Positions 39,085-54,020 are shown, numbered from the stretch's first letter. The stretch is DNA of 64,000 nucleotides from Aristolochia californica (GCA_029961685.1 JARWKL010000004.1:25611610-25675609); one strand, 5' to 3'. Notes: generated by a model from the letters alone, not told the origin. Program-made: numbers and translations.

Positions 39085-42000
39085 GGAATGACTTAATGAT
39101 TGGGAGTCAACACTCTATTAAAAATCTCCCGCTAGCCCATTCCCCGACGATTGCAAAACTTGAAATAAAAAAAACTAAAAAGAGTTTGCAATCCATAAAA
39201 ATTGTAGAAACTTTTTTGAATTCTCTCACTCTATATTTGTGCATTGTGCATTTCATTTTTAGATCTACACTTTTTTCTTAAATTGAAACTTGATTTTTCA
39301 ATTTCCCTTCATCTCGTAAACAAAAAAAGAGATAAAAGGCAAATAGATCACAACAAAATAAAAAATTTAGAGTTTATGTATTGAAAGATTTTAAAGCAAT
39401 AACAAATTTAAGTAATGAAAATTTATTCACACACCACAAATGAACACAAAAGTTTTGTTATCCAAGTTTGGGAAATTCCACTAGTTCTACCCTAATAGCT
39501 TGGAATTTATAAGAAAGATATTTTTCTACACAAGTTTTAAAAAATGGATATGCATGCTTCAAACATGTTAAAGATTTAAATCACCTACGGATCTAAACCT
39601 TTTAAAGAGAATAACATTAAATTCTCCAGTGAACATGCGGTGGGATATTTACCCGAGTCAAACAAGCAAATATTTTGCCCACTTACAAAAAGCTCATCTA
39701 ACGATGATAGATGATCTTAAAGTGATTTATCATGTGTAACTTGCTATATTTTTGTAAGGAAAGACTTATGGATTGGGAGTCAACACTCAGTTAAATATCC
39801 ACAACCTCCCCCTTTTCCCGACCATCGTAAATCATGATAAATAAAAACTAAACAGAGTTTACAATCCCTAAAAATTACAGACACTTTTTGAATTAACTCT
39901 CTCTACATTTGTGCATAGTGCATTTCCATTTTATATGTGTACTATTTTCTTAAATCAAAATTTTAGTGTTCAATTTCGCTTCTTCTTGTAAACAAAAAAA
40001 AGAGATAAAAGGCAAATAGATCATAACAAAATGACAATTTTAGAGTTTATGTATGGAAAGCATTTAAAGTAATAACAAATGTAGGTAAAGAAAATTTATT
40101 ATCACACCGCACATGAACACAAAAGTTATGTTATCCATGTTTGGCATATTCCACTAGTTCAACCCTAATAGCTTGGAATTTTATTGGAAAGAGATTTTTC
40201 TACACATGTTTTAAAAAATGGATATACATGCTTGAAACATGTTAAAGATGCAAATGACCTATGGATCCAAACCTTTTAATGAGAACAACTGTAAATTCTC
40301 AATTGAACGTGCGGTGGGATATTTACCCGAGTCAAACAAGTCATTATTTTGCCCATTTTCCAAAAGGTGACCTACTGATGATAGATGATTGTAAAGTGAG
40401 TTATCATGTGTAAGGGGCTATATTTATGTAAGGAATGACTTATGGATTGGCAGTCAACACTCGGTTAGAAATCCTCCGCCTCCCCCTTTTCACGACGATT
40501 GCAAAACCTGATGAAAATTTATTCACACACCACAAATGAACACAAAATTTTTGTTATCCAAGTTTGGGAAATTCCTCTAGTTCAACCCATATAGCATGGA
40601 ATTTTATAAGAAAGAAAATTTTCTAGACATGTTCTAAAAAATGGATATGCATGTTTTAAACATGTTAAAGATGAAATTCACCTATGGATCCAAACCTTCT
40701 AAAGAGAATAACATTAAATTCTCAAGTGAACGTGTGGTGGGATATTTACCCGAATAAAACAAGCCATTATTTTTCCCATTTATCTAAAGCTGACTTAACG
40801 ATCATAGATGATTGTAAAGTGATTTATCATGCATAACGGGTTCTATTTTTGAAGGAATGACTTATGGACTGGGAGTCAACATTCAGTTAAAATTTCCCTG
40901 CCTCCCCCTTTTCCCAACGATTATAAAACTTGATATATCAATACTAAAAAGAGTTTACAATCCCTAAAAATTAAACACTCTTTTTTGAATTAACTCTCAC
41001 TACATTTGTGCATTGTGCATTTCCATTTTATATGTATACTATTTTCTTAAATCAAAATTTTAGTTTTCAATTTCGCTTCTTCTTGTAAACAAAAAAAAGA
41101 GATAAAAGGCAAATAGATCATAACAAAATGACAATTTTAGAGTTTATGTATGGAAAGAATTTAAAGTAATAACAAATGTAAGTAAAGAAAATTTATTCAC
41201 ACACCGCACATGAACACAAAAGTTTTGTTATCCATGTTTGGCATATTCCACTAGTTCAACCCTAATGGGTTGGAATTTTATAAGAAAGAGATTTTTCTAC
41301 AAATGTTTTAAAAAATGGATATGCATGCTTGAAACAAGTTAAAGATGCAAATGACCTATGGATCCAAACCTTTTAAAGTGATTAACATTAAATTCTCAAG
41401 TGAACGTGCGGTGGGATATTTAACTGAGTCCAACAAACCATTATTTTGCCCTTTTATAAATAGCTGACCTAACGATCATAGATGATTTTAAATTGATTTA
41501 TCATGCGTAACGGGCTATATTTTTGTAAGGAATGACTTATTGATTGGGATTCAACACTTAGTTAAAAATCCCCCGCCTCCCCCTTTTCCCGATGATTGCA
41601 TAACATGTTATACAAAAAGTAAAAAGAGTTTTGCACTCCCTAAAAATTACAGACATGTTTTTGAATTATCTCTCTCTACATTTGTGCATTGTGCATTTCA
41701 ATTTTAGATGTATACTTTTTCCTTAAATCAAAACTTGAGTTTTCACTTTCCCTTCATCTCGTAAACAAAAAAAGAGATAAAAGGCAATTTAAGTTACAAC
41801 AAAATGAAAATTTTTGAGTTTATTTATGGAAAGAAAATAAAGCAATAACAAATGTAAGTAAAGAAAATTTATTCACACACCACAAATGAACACAAAAGTT
41901 TTGTTATCCAAGTTTGGGAAATTTCACTAGTTCAACCCTAATAGCTTGGAATTATATTGGAAAGAGATTTTTCTACACATGTTTTAAAAAATGGATATAC

Positions 42001-44211
42001 ATGCTTGAAACATGTTAAAGATACAAATGACCTATGGATCCAAACCTTTTAAAGAGAACAACTTTAAATTCTCAATTGAACGTGCGGTGGAATATTTACC
42101 TGAGTCAAACAACCCATTATTTTGCCCATTTTCCAAAATGTGACCTACCGATGATAGATAATTGTAAAGTGATTTATCATGTGTAAGGGGCTATATTAAT
42201 GTAAGGAATGACTTATGGATTGGAAGTCAACACTCAGTTAGAAATCCTACGCCAACCCCATTTCACGACGATTGCAGAACCTGATATATAAAAACTAAAA
42301 AGATTTTGCAGTCCCTAAAAATTACAGACACTTTTTTGAATTATCTCTCTCTACATTTGAGCATTATGCATTTCATTTTTAGAAGAACACTTTTTTCTTG
42401 AATCGAAACTTGAGTTTTCACTTCCCCTTCATCTTGCAAACAAAAAAGAGATTAAAGGCAAATTGATCACCACAAAATGAAAATTTTGGAGTTTATGTAT
42501 GGAAAGAATTTAAAGCAAGAACAAATGTATGTAAAGAAAATTTATTCACACAGCAGAAATGAACACAAAAGTTTTGTTATCCAAGTTTGGGAAATTCCTC
42601 TAGTTCAACCCATATAGCATGAAATTTTATAAGAAAGAAATTTTTCTAGACATGTTTTAAAAAATGCATATGCATGCTTGAAACATGTTAAAGATGAAAA
42701 TCACCTATCGATCCAAACCTTTTAAAGAGAATAACATTAAATTCTCATGTGAACGTGCGGTGGGATATTTACCCGAGTCAAAGGAGCCATTATTTCTCCC
42801 ATTTACAAAAAGCTAACCAAACGATCGTAGATGATTGCAAAGTGATTTATCATGCGTAACGGGCTATATGTTTGTATGGAATGACTTGGAGCAACACTCA
42901 ATTACAAATCCCCTGCTTCCCCCTTTTCCCAACGATTGTAAAACCTGATATATAAAAAATAAAAATAGTTTGTAATCCCTAAAAATTACAGACGCTTTTT
43001 TGAATTACCTCTCTCTACATTTTTGTATTGTGCATTTCAATTTTAGATGTACACCTTTTTCTTAAATCGAAACTTGAGTTTTCACTTTCCCTTCATCTCG
43101 TAAACCTAACAAGATATAAAAGGCAAATAAATCTCAACAAAATGAAAATTTTAGAGTTTATGTATGGAAAGAATTAAAAGCAATAATAAATTTTAGTAAG
43201 GAAAATTTGTCCACACACCACAAATGAGGACAAAAGTTTTGTTATGAAAGTTTGGGAAATTCCACTAGTTCAACCCTAACAGCTTGGAATTTTATAAGAA
43301 ACACATTTTTCTACACATGTTTTAAAAAATGGATATACATGCTTGAAACATGTTAAAGATGCAAATGACCTATGGATCCAAACCTTTTAAAGAGAATAAC
43401 ATTACATTTTCAAGTGAACGTGCGGTGAGATATTTGCCCGAGTCAAACAAGCCATTATTTTCCCCATATAAAAAAAGTTGAGCTAATGATCACAGATGAT
43501 TGTAAAACGATTTATCATGCATAATGGGCTATATTTTTGTAAGGAATTACTTATGGATTTGGAGTCAACATTCAGTTAAAAATCCCCCGCCTCTCCCTTT
43601 TCTCGACAATTGCAAAACCTGATATATAAATACTAAAAAGAGTTTACAACCCTAAAAATTAAACACACTTTTTAGAATTAACTCTCTCTACATTTGTCCA
43701 TTGTACATTTCAATTTTAGATGTATACTATTTTCTTAAATTAAAATTTGAGTTTTCAATTTCGCTTCTTCTTGCAAAAAAAAAGAGATAAAAGGCAAATA
43801 TATCATTACAAAATGACAATTTTAGAGTTTATGTATGAAAAGAATTTAAAGTAATAAAAATTTAAGTAAAGAAAATTTATTCACACACCACACATGAACA
43901 TAAAAGTTTTTTTATCCATGTTTTGCAAATTCCACTAGTTCAACCCTAATGGCTTGGAATTTTATAAGAAAAAGATTTTTCTACAAATGTTTTAAAAAAT
44001 GGATATGCATGCTTGAAACAAGTTAAAGATGCAAATGACCTATGGATCCAAACCATTTAAAGTGATTAACATTAAATTCTCAAGTTAATGTGTGGTGGGA
44101 TATTTACCTGAGTCAAAAAAGTCATTATTTTGCCCTTTTATAAATAGCTGAGCTAACGATCGTAGATAATTGTAAAGTGATTTATCATGCATAACGGGCT
44201 ATATTTTTTAA
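38636..44211 (+). repeat. Array domain 4, first part
   Basis: Monomers start at 39085, 39758, 40432 (truncated), 40854, 41529, 42205, 42878 and 43543. Diagnostic variants are GCTTGGAATTTTAT, ATTAAATTCTCAAGTG and TTTTTTGAATTATC. 39758 and 40854 share TTTTCAATTTCGCTTCTTC, AATGACAATTTTAGAG, CACCGCACATGAAC and TTTGGCATATTCC. 41529-43542 shows the P-Q-R type order of the hexamer further on. No gene was seen. Confidence 0.85.
40508..40516 (+). other. Deletion junction (~250 bp)
   Basis: AAAACCTGAT (phase about 80) passes directly to GAAAATTTATTCACAC (phase about 335). The monomer 40432-40853 is only 422 bp. The bases AT are compatible with both sides. Confidence 0.88.
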
Positions 44212-47200
44212 TGAATGACTTATTGATTGGGATTCAACACTTAGTTAAAAATCCCCCGCCTCCCCCTTTTCCCAACGATTGCAAAACATGTTATACAAAA
44301 AGTAAAAAGTGTTTACAATCCCTAAAAATTGCAGACATGTTTTGGAATTATCTCTCTCTACATTTGTGCACTGTGCATTTTAATTTTAGATGTATACTTT
44401 TTCCTTAAATCAAAACTATAGTTTTCACTTTCCCTTCATCTCGTAAACAAAAAAAGAGATAAAAGGCAAATAAGTAACAACAAAATGAAAATTTTTGAGT
44501 TTATGTAAGGAAAGAAAATAAAGCAATTAAAAATGTACGTAAAGAAAATTTATTCACACACCACAAATGAACAGAAAAGTTTTGTTATCCATGTTTGGGA
44601 AATTCCACAAGTTCAACCCTAATAGCTTGAAATTTTATTGGAAAGATATTTTTCTACACATGTTTTAAAAAATGGATATACATGCTTGAAACATGTTAAA
44701 GATGCAAATGACCTATGGATCCAAACCTTTTAAAGAGAACAACTTTAAGTTCTCAATTGAACGTGTGGTGTGATATTTACCCGAGTCAAACAAGCCATTA
44801 TTTTGCCCATTTTCCAAAAGGTGACCTACCGATGATAGATGATTGTAAAGTGAATTATCATGCTTAAGGGGCCATATTTATGTAAGGAATGACTTATGGA
44901 TTGGGAGTCAACACTCAGTTAGAAATCCTCCGCCTCCCCCTTTTCAAGACGATTGCAAAACCTGATATATAAAAACTAAAAAGAGTTTGCAGTCCCTAAA
45001 AATTACCAACACTTTTTTGAATTATCTCTCTCTACATTTGAGCATTGTGCATTTTATTTTTAGAAGTACCCTTTTTTCTTAAATCGAAACTTGAGTTTTC
45101 CCTTTCCCTTCATCTCGTAAACAAAAAAAGATATTAAAGGCAAATTGATCACTACAAAATGAAAATTTTGGAGTTTATGTATGGAAAGAATTTAAAGCAA
45201 TAACAAATCGAAGAAAAGAAAATTTATTCACACACAACAAATGAACACAAAAGTTTTGTTATCCAAGTTTGGGAAATTGCTCTAGTTCAACCCATATAGC
45301 ATGGAATTTTATAAGAAAGAAAATTTTCTTGACATGTTCTAAAAAATGGATATGCATGTTTGAAACATGTTAAAGATGAAAATCACCCATGGATCCAAAC
45401 CTTCTAAAGAGAATAACATTAAATTCTCAAGTGAACGTGTGGTGGGATATTTACCCGAGTCAAAGGAGCCATTATTTCTCCCATTTACAAAAACCTGACC
45501 AAACGATCATAGATTATTTTAAAGTGATTTATCATGCGTAACGGGTTATATGTTTTTAAGGAATGACTTATGGATTTGGAGTCAAGACTCAGTTAAAAAT
45601 CCCCCGCCTCCCTCTTTTCTTGACGATTGCAAAACCTGATATAAAAAAAATAAAAAGAGTTTGTTATACCCAAAAATTATAGACACTTTTTTGAATTATC
45701 TCTCTCTACATTTGTGTATTGTGCATTTCAATTTTAGATGTACACCATTTTATTAAATCTAAACTTGAGTTTTCACTTTCCCTTCATCTCTCGTAAACAA
45801 AAAAAGAGATAAAAGGCAAATAGATAAGAACAAAATGAAAATTTTAGAGTTTATGTATGGAAAGAATACAAAGCAATAACAAATGTAAGTAAAGAAAATT
45901 TATTCACACACCACAAATGAACACAACAGTTTTGTTATCCAAGTTTGGGAAATTCCACGAGTTCAACCCTAATAGCTTGGAATTTTATAGGAATGAGATT
46001 TTTCTACACATGTTTTTAAAATGGATATGCATGCTTGAAACATGTTAAAGATGCAAATGACCTACGGATCCAAACCTTTTAAAGAGAATAGCATTAACTT
46101 CTCGAGTGAACATGCGGTGGGATATTTAACTGAATCAAACTAGCCAATATTTTGCCCTTTTATAAAAAGTTGACTTAACAATCATAGATGATTATAAAGT
46201 GATTTATCATGTGTAACGGGTTCTATTTTTGAAGGAATGACTCATGGATTGGGAGTCAACACTCAGTTAAAAATCTTTGCTACCCCCTTTTCCCAACGAT
46301 TGCAAAACCTGATATATAAAAACGAAAAAGAGTTTACAATCCCTAAAAATTATAGACACCTTTTGGAATTATCTCTCTATATATTTTTGCATTGTGCATT
46401 TCTATTTTATAAGTATACTTTTTTCTTAAATCAAAACTTGATTTTTCACTTTCCCTTCATCGTAAACAAAAATAGAGATAAAAGGCAAAAATAGATCACA
46501 ACAAAACGAAAATTTTAGAGTTCATGTATGAAAAAAAATTTAAAGTAATAACAAATGTAAGTAAAGAAAATTTATTCACACACCACAACTGAACACAAAA
46601 AAATTGTTATCCAAGTTTGGCAAATTCCACTAGTTCAACCATTCTAGCTTGGCATTTTATAAGAAAGAGAGCTTTCTACACATCTTTTATAAAATGGATA
46701 TGCATGCTTGAAACATGTAAAAGAGGCAAATGTCCAATGGATCCAAACATTTTAAAGAGAATAACATTAAATTCTCAAGTGAACGTGCGGCGGGATATTT
46801 ACCTAAGTCAAACAAGCCATTTTTTTTACCATTTACTAAAAGCTGACCTAATGATCATAGATGATTGTAAAGAGATTTATCTTTCGTAACGGGCTATAAT
46901 TTTGTAAGGAATGAATTTGGGTTGGGAGTCAACACTCAGTTAAAAATCCCCCACCTCCCTCTTTTCCCGACGATTGCAAAACCTGATATATAAAAACTAA
47001 AAACAGTTCACGATCCCAAAAAATTACGGACCCTTTTTGGAATTTCTCTCTCTAAATTTTTGCATTGTGCATTTCCACTTTAGATATATACTTTTTTCTT
47101 AAATCAAAACTTGAGTTTTCACTTTCCCTTCATCTCGAACACAAAAAAGAAGATAAAAAGCAAATACATCACAACAAAATGATAATTTTAGAGTTTAAAT

Positions 47201-48215
47201 AAAGAAAATTTATTCACACACCACAAATGAACAAAAGTTTTTTTAAGCAAGTTTGGGAAATTCCACTAGTTCAACCCTAATGGCTTGGAATTTTAAAAGA
47301 AAGATATTTTTCTACATATGTTTTAAAAAATGGATAGGCATGCTTGAAACATGTTAAAGATGCAAATGACCTATGGATCCAAACCTTTGTAAGAAAATAA
47401 CATTGAATTCTCAAGTGAACGTGCGGTGGGATATTTACCCGAGTCAAACAAGCCATTATTTGGCCCATATACAAAAAGTTGCCCTAACGATCATAGATGA
47501 TTGTAAAGTGATTTATCATACATAACGGGCTATATTTTTTTAAGTAATGACTTATGGATTGGGAACCAACACTCAGTTAAAAATCCCCAGCCTCCCCCTT
47601 TTCCCGACGATGGCAAAATCAAATATATAAAAACAAAGAAAAGTTTGCTATCAGTAAAAATTACAGACACTTTTCAGAATTATCTCTCTCCACATTTGTG
47701 CGTTGTGAATTTCTATTTTAGATGTTAACTTTTTTCTTAAATCAAAACTTGAGTTTTCACTTTCCTTTCATCTCGTAAATAAAAAAAGAGATAAAGTCAA
47801 ATAGACCAATACAAAATGAAAATTTTAGAGTTTATGTATGGAAAGAATTTAAACCAAAAAAAAAAATGTAAGTAAAGAAAATTTATACACACACCACAAA
47901 AGAACAAAATAGTTTTGTTATCCAAGTTTGGGAAATTCCACTGGTTCAATCCTAATATCTTGGAATTTTATAAGAAAGAGATTTTTCTAAAAATGTTTTA
48001 AACAATGGATATGCATGCTTGAAACATGATAAAGATGCAAATGACCTATGGATCCAAACCTTTTAAAGTGATTAACATTAAATTCTCAAGTGAACGTGCG
48101 GTGGGATATTTACCTGAGTCAAACAAGCCATATTTTTGCCCTTTGATATACCTGACTAACGATCATAGATGATTGTAAAGTGATTTATCATGCGTAACGA
48201 GCTATATTTTTGTAA
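44212..48215 (+). repeat. Hexameric higher-order repeat unit P-Q-R-S-T-U, copy 1
   Basis: Six distinguishable monomers give a unit of 4004 bp. P 44212 has TTATTGATTGGGATTCAAC and AACATGTTATAC. Q 44886 has CAGTTAGAAATCCTCCGCC, GGAGTTTATG and CCATATAGCATGG. R 45560 has ATGGATTTGGAGTC and AGAGTTTGTTATACCC. S 46234 has GGGTTCTATTTTTGAAGGAA just before the start. T 46908 has GGAATGAATTTGG and GGCCCATATACAAAAAGTTG. U 47544 has GATGGCAAAATCAAATATAT. At 48216 the P type returns (TTATTGATTTGGATTCAAC, AACATGTTATAC). Copy 2 is at 58253-61900. Confidence 0.87.
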
Positions 48216-50143
48216 GGAATGACTTATTGATTTGGATTCAACACTTAGTTAAAAATCCACCGCCTCCCCCTTTTCCCGACAATTGCAAAACATGTTATAC
48301 AAAAAGTAAAAATAGTTTACAATCCCTAAAAATTACAGACACATTTTGGAATTATCTCTCTCTATATTTGTACATTGTGCATTTCAATTTTAGATGTATA
48401 CTTTTTCCTTAAATCAAAACTTGAGTTTTCACTTTCCCTTCAACTTGTAAACAAATAAAGAGATAAAAGGCAAATAAGTAACAACAAAATGAAAATTTTT
48501 TAGTTTATGTATGGAAAGATAATAAAGCAATAACAAATTTAAGTAAAAAAAACTTATTCACACACCACAAATGAACACAAAAGTTTTGTTATCCAAGTTT
48601 GGGAAATTCCACTAGTTCAACCCTAATACTTTGGAATTTTATTGGAAAGAGATTTTTCCACACATGTTTTAAAAAATGGATATGCATGCTTGAAACATGT
48701 TAAAGAAGCAAATGACCTATGGATCCAAACCTTTTAAAGATAATAACATTAAATTCTCAACTGAACGTGCGTTGGGATATTTACCCGAGTCAAACAAGCC
48801 ATTATTTTGCCCATTTTCAAAAAATTGACCTACCGATGATAGATGATTGTAAAGTAATTTATCATGCGTAAGGGGCTATATTTATGTAAGGAATGACTTA
48901 TGGATTGGCAGTCGACACTCAGTTAGAAATCATCCGCTTCCCCCTTTTCACGACAATTCCAAAACCTGATATATAAAAACTAAAAAGAGTTTGCAATCCC
49001 TAAAAATTACAAAGACTTTTTTGAATTATCTCTCTCTACATTTGTGCATTGTGCATTTCAATTTTAGATGTACACCTTTTTCTTAAATTGAAACTTGAGT
49101 TTTCACTTTCCCTTCATCTTGTCAACAAAAAAAGAGATAAATGGCAAATAAATCACAACAAAATGAAACTTTTAGAGTTTATGTAAGGAAAGATTTAAAG
49201 CAATAAGAAATGTTAGTAAAGAAAATTTATTCACATACCACAAATGAAGACAAAAGTTTTGTTATGAAAGTTTGGGAAATTCCACTAGTTGAAACCTAAC
49301 AGCTTGGAATTTTATAAGAAACATATTTTTCTACCGAGTGAACATGCAGTGGGATATATACCCGAGTCAAACAAGCCATTTTTTTGCCCATTTACAAAAA
49401 GTTGAGCTAATGATCATAGATGATTATAAAGTGATTTATGATGCATAATGGGCTATATTTTTGTAAGGAATTACTTATGGATTTAGAGTCAACATTCAGT
49501 TAAAAATCCACCGCCTCCCCCTTTTCCCGATGATTGCCAAACCTAATATATAAATACTATAAAGATTTTACAATCCTAAAAATTAAACACACATTTTTGA
49601 ATTAACTCTCTCTACATTTGTGCATTGTGCATTTCCATTTTAGATGTATACTATTGTCTTAAATCAAAATTTGAGTTTTCAATTTCGCTTCTTCTTGTAA
49701 AAAAACAAAAAAGAGATAAAAGGCAAATAGTTCATAACAAAATGACAATTTTAGAGTTTATGTATGGAAAGAATTTAAAAAATTCAAAATTTTAAGTAAA
49801 GAAAATTTATTCACTCACTACAAATGAACACAAAAGTTTTGTTATCCAAATTTGAGAAATTCCACTTGTTAAACCCTAATAGCCTGGAATTTTATAAAAA
49901 AGATATTTTTCTACACATGTTTTAAAAAATGGATATGCAAGCTTGAAACATGTTAAAGATTTAAATGACATATGGATCCAAATCTATTAAAGAGAATAAC
50001 ATTAAATTCTCAAGTGAACGTGCAGTGGGATATTTACCCGAGTCAAACCAGCCATTTTTTTTGCCCAATTACAAAAAGCTAACCTAATAATCATTGATGA
50101 TTGTAAAATGATTTGTCATGCATAAAAGGCTATATTATTTAAA
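48216..50143 (+). repeat. Domain-4 monomers following hexamer copy 1
   Basis: P (48216), a Q monomer that becomes R-like part-way (48890: GTTAGAAATCATCC at the start, GACAAAAGTTTTGTTATGAAAG later) and a monomer of the TTTTCAATTTCGCTTCTTC type (49467). The 48890 monomer is only 577 bp because about 97 bp are missing at 49335. No gene was seen. Confidence 0.8.
49329..49340 (+). other. Deletion junction (~97 bp)
   Basis: ATATTTTTCTAC is followed directly by CGAGTGAACATGCAGTGGG. The dyad, GGATCC and AATAACATTAAATTCT blocks that normally lie between are missing. Confidence 0.88.
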
Positions 50144-51734
50144 GGAATAACTTATGGATTGAGAGTCAATACTCAGTTAAAAATCCCCCGCCTCCCCCTT
50201 TTCCCGACGATTGCAAAATCGGATATATAAAAACTAAATAGAGCTTACAATCCCTAAAAATTGTAGACACTTTTTTGAATTATCTCTCTATACATTTGTG
50301 GATTATACATTTCAATTTTAGATGTATACTTTTTTCGTAAATCAAAACTTGAGTTTTCACTTTCCTTTCATGTCATAAACAAAAAAAGAGATCTAAGGCA
50401 AATAGATCACAACAAAATAAAAATTTTAGAGTTTATGTATGGGAAGAATTTAAAACAATAACAAATGTAAGTAAAGAAATTTTTTCACAAACCACAAATG
50501 AACAAAAAAGTTTTGTTATCCAAGTTTGGGAAATTCCTCTAGTTTAACCCTAATGGTTTGGAATTTTATAAGAAAGAGATTTTTCTACACATGGTTTAAA
50601 AAATGGATATGCATGCTTGAAACATGTTAAATATGCAAATGACCTATGGATCCAAACCTTTTAAAGAGAATAACATTAAATTCTCAAGTAAACGTGCGGT
50701 GGAATATTTACCTGAGTCAAACAAGCCATTATTTTGTCCATTTAAAAATAGCTGACCTAACGATCATGGATGATTGTAAAGTTATTTATCATGCGTAACG
50801 GGTATCTTTTTGTATGTAATGACTTATTGATTGGGATTCAACACTCAGTTAAAAATTCCCTGCCTCCTCCTTTTCCCGCCGATTGCAAAACATGCTATAT
50901 AAAAACTAAAAAGAGTTTACAATCCCTAAAAATTAAAAACACTTTTTGGAATTATCTCTCTCTACATTTGTGCTTGTGCATTCCATTTTAGATGTATATT
51001 TATTCCTAAAATAAAAACTTGAGGTTTTCACTTTCCGTTTATCTCGTAAACAAAAAAAGAGATAAAAGGCAAATAGATCATGAAAAATTTAATATTTTAG
51101 AGTTTATGTATGGAAAGAATTTAAAGCAATAAAAAATGTAAGTAAAGAGAATTTATTCCCACACCAGAAATGAACACAAAAGTTTTGTTATCTAAGTTTG
51201 AGAAATTCCACTAGTTCCACCCAAATGGCTTGGAATTTTTTTAGAAAGAGATTTTTCTACACATGTTTGAAAAAATGATATGCGTGCTTGAAACATGTTT
51301 AAGATGCAAATGACCTATGGATCCAAATCTTTTAAAGAAAATAACATTAAATTGTCAAGTGAACGTGCGGTGGGATATTTACCGAGTCAAACAAGCCACT
51401 ATTTTGCCCATTTACAAAAAGTTGATCTGACGATCATTGATGATTGTAAAGTGATTTATCTTGTGTAAGGTCCTATATTTTTTAAAGGAATGACTTATGG
51501 ATTGGGAGTCAACACTCTGTTAAAAATCCCCCGCCTCGCCCTTTTCCCGACAATTGCAAAACCTGATATATAAAAACAGAAAAGAGTTTGCAATCCCTAA
51601 AAATTAAAGACACCTTTTTTAACTCTCTCACTCTATAGTTGTGCATTGTGCATTTAAATTTTAGATGTACACTTTTTTCTTAAATTGAAACTTGTGTTTT
51701 CAGTTTCCCTTCATCTCATAAACAAAAAAAGAGA

Positions 51735-51746
51735 TAAAAGTTTGCA
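51735..51746 (+). other. Deletion junction (~128 bp) with AAG microhomology
   Basis: AGAGATAAAAG passes directly to TTTGCAAAATTCC. AAG at 51738-51740 fits both GATAAAAGGC and the CCAAGTTTGG block. The monomer starting at 51487 is 546 bp long. Confidence 0.87.
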
Positions 51747-53359
51747 AAATTCCACTAGTTCAACCCTAATAGCTGGGAATTTTATTGGAAAGAGATTTTT
51801 CTACACATGTTTTAAAAAATGGATATGCATGTTTGAAACATGTTAAAGATGCAAATGACCTATGCATCCAAACCTTTTAAACAGTATAACTTTAAATTCT
51901 CAATTGAACATGTGGTGGGATATTTACCCGAGTCAAACAAGCCATTATTTTGCCCATTTTCAAAAAGTTGACCTACCGATGATAGATGATTGTAAAGTGA
52001 ATGATCATGTGTAAGGGGCTATATTTATGAAAGGAATGATAAATGGATTAGCAGTCAACACTCTGTTAGAAATCATCCGCCTCCCCCTTTTCACAATGAT
52101 TGCAAAACCTGATGTATAAAAACTAAAAGAGTTTGCAATCCCTAAAAATTACAGAAACTTTTTTGAATTATCTCTCTCTACATTTGAGCATTGTGCATTT
52201 CATTTTTAGAAGTACATTTTTTTATTAAATCGAAACTTGAGTTTTCACTTTCCCTTCATCTCGTAAACAAAAAAAGAGATTAAAGGCAAATTGATCACAG
52301 CAAAATGAAAATTTTGGAGTTTATGTATGGAAAGAATTTAAAGCAATAACAAATCTAAGTAAAGAAAATTTATTCACACACCACAAATGAACACAAAAGT
52401 TTTGTTATCCAAGTTAGGGAAATTCTTCTAGTTCAACCCATATAGCATGGAATTTTATAAGAAAGAAAATTTTCAAGACATGTTATAAAAAATGGATATG
52501 CTTACTTGAAACATGTTAAAGATGAAAATCACCTATGGATCCAAACCTTTTAAAGATAATAACATTAAATTCTCAAGTGAACGTGCGGTGGGATATTTAC
52601 CCAAGTCTAAGAAGCCGTTATTTTTCCTATTTACAAAAAGCTGACTTATCGATCATAGATGATTGTGAATTGATTTATCATGCAGAACGGGCTATATGTT
52701 TGTATTGAATGACTTATGGATTTGGAGTCAAAACTCAGTTAAAAATCCCCCACCTCCCCCTTTTCCCGACGATTGCAAAACCTGATATCTAAAAAATAAA
52801 ATGAGTTTGTAATCCCTAAAAATTACAGACACTTTTTTGAATTATCTCTCTCTACATTTGTGCATTGTGTATTTCAATTTTAGATGTACACCTTTATCTT
52901 AAATCGAAACTTGAGTTTTCACTTTCCCTTCATCTCGTAAACAAAAAAAGAGATAACAGGCAAACAGATTACAACAAAATGAAAATTTTAGAGTTTACGT
53001 ATGGAAAAAGTTTAAAGCAATAACAAATGTTAGTAAAGAAAATTTATTCACACACCACAAATTAAGACAAAAGTTTTGTTATGAAAGTTTGGGAAATTCC
53101 ACTAGTTCAACCCTAACTGCTTGGAATTTTATAAGAAATTGATTTTTGAGCACATGTTTTAAAAAATGGATATGCATACATGAAACATGTTAAAAATTCA
53201 AATGACCTATGGATCCAAACCTTTTAAAGAGAATAACATTAAATTCTCAAGTGAACGTGCGGTGGGATATTTACCCGAGTCAAACAAGCAATTATTTTGC
53301 CCATTTACAAAAAGATGAGCTAATGATCATGGATGATTGTAAAGTGATTTATCATGCAT

Positions 53360-53372
53360 AATGGTTTTTGAG
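53360..53372 (+). other. Deletion (~36 bp) removing a monomer start
   Basis: TTATCATGCATAATGG is followed by TTTTTGAGTCAACATTC. The GCTATATTTTTGTAAGGAATGA stretch that normally marks phase 0 is absent. Confidence 0.85.
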
Positions 53373-54020
53373 TCAACATTCAGTTAAAAATCCCTTGCCT
53401 CCCCCCTTTCCCGATGATTGCAAAACCTGATATAAATACTAAAAAGAGTTTACAAACCATAAAAATTAAAGATAGTTTTTTGAATTATCTCTCTCTACAT
53501 TTGTGCATTGTGCAATTCCATTTTATCTGTATACGTTTTTTTAAATCAAAATTTGAGTTTTCAATTTCGTTGCACCCTGTAAACCAAAAAAGAGATAAAA
53601 GGCAAATAGATCATTACAAAATGACAATTTTAGAGTTTATTTATGGAAAGAATTTACAGCAATAAAAAATTTAAGTAAATAAAAATTATTCACTCACTAC
53701 AAATGAACACAAAAGTCTTGTTATACAAGTTTGAGAAATTCCACTAGTTCAACCCTAATAGCTTGGAATTTTATAAAAAAGAGATTTTTCTACACATGTT
53801 TTAAAAAATGGATATGCATGCTTGAAACATGTTAAAGATTTAAGTGACATATGGATCCAAATCTATTAAAGAGAATAACATTAAATTCACAAGTGAACGT
53901 GTGGTGGGATATTTACCGAGTCAAACAAGCCATTTTTTTGCCCAATTACAAAAAGTTGACCTAACAATCATAGATGACTGTAAAATGATTTATCATGTGT
54001 AGCGGGCTATATTTTTTAAA

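Larger units (their letters stand above)
50144..54020 (+). repeat. Six-monomer block whose first members recur at +3.87 kb
   Basis: Starts are 50144, 50816, 51487, 52033, 52706 and one lost near 53368. The order 50144-50816-51487 recurs at 54021-54689-55364 (offsets 3877, 3873, 3877). Shared markers are TTTTTTCG...CATGTCATAAAC, ACGGGTATCTTTTTGTA with TTATTCATTGGGATTC or TTATTGATTGGGATTC, AATATTTTAGAG, and ATCTTGTGTAA with ACTCTGTTAAAAAT. With about 128 bp missing near 51740 and about 36 bp near 53365, the intact period would be close to six full monomers, like the P-U unit. Confidence 0.8.

Noticed and set aside
46617..46889. Open reading frame of 90 codons, the longest in the window
   Set aside because: It lies at phase about 383-655 of an ordinary monomer. 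The same frame is broken by stops and indels in other copies, and it resembles no protein I recognise. It is a chance frame in satellite DNA.
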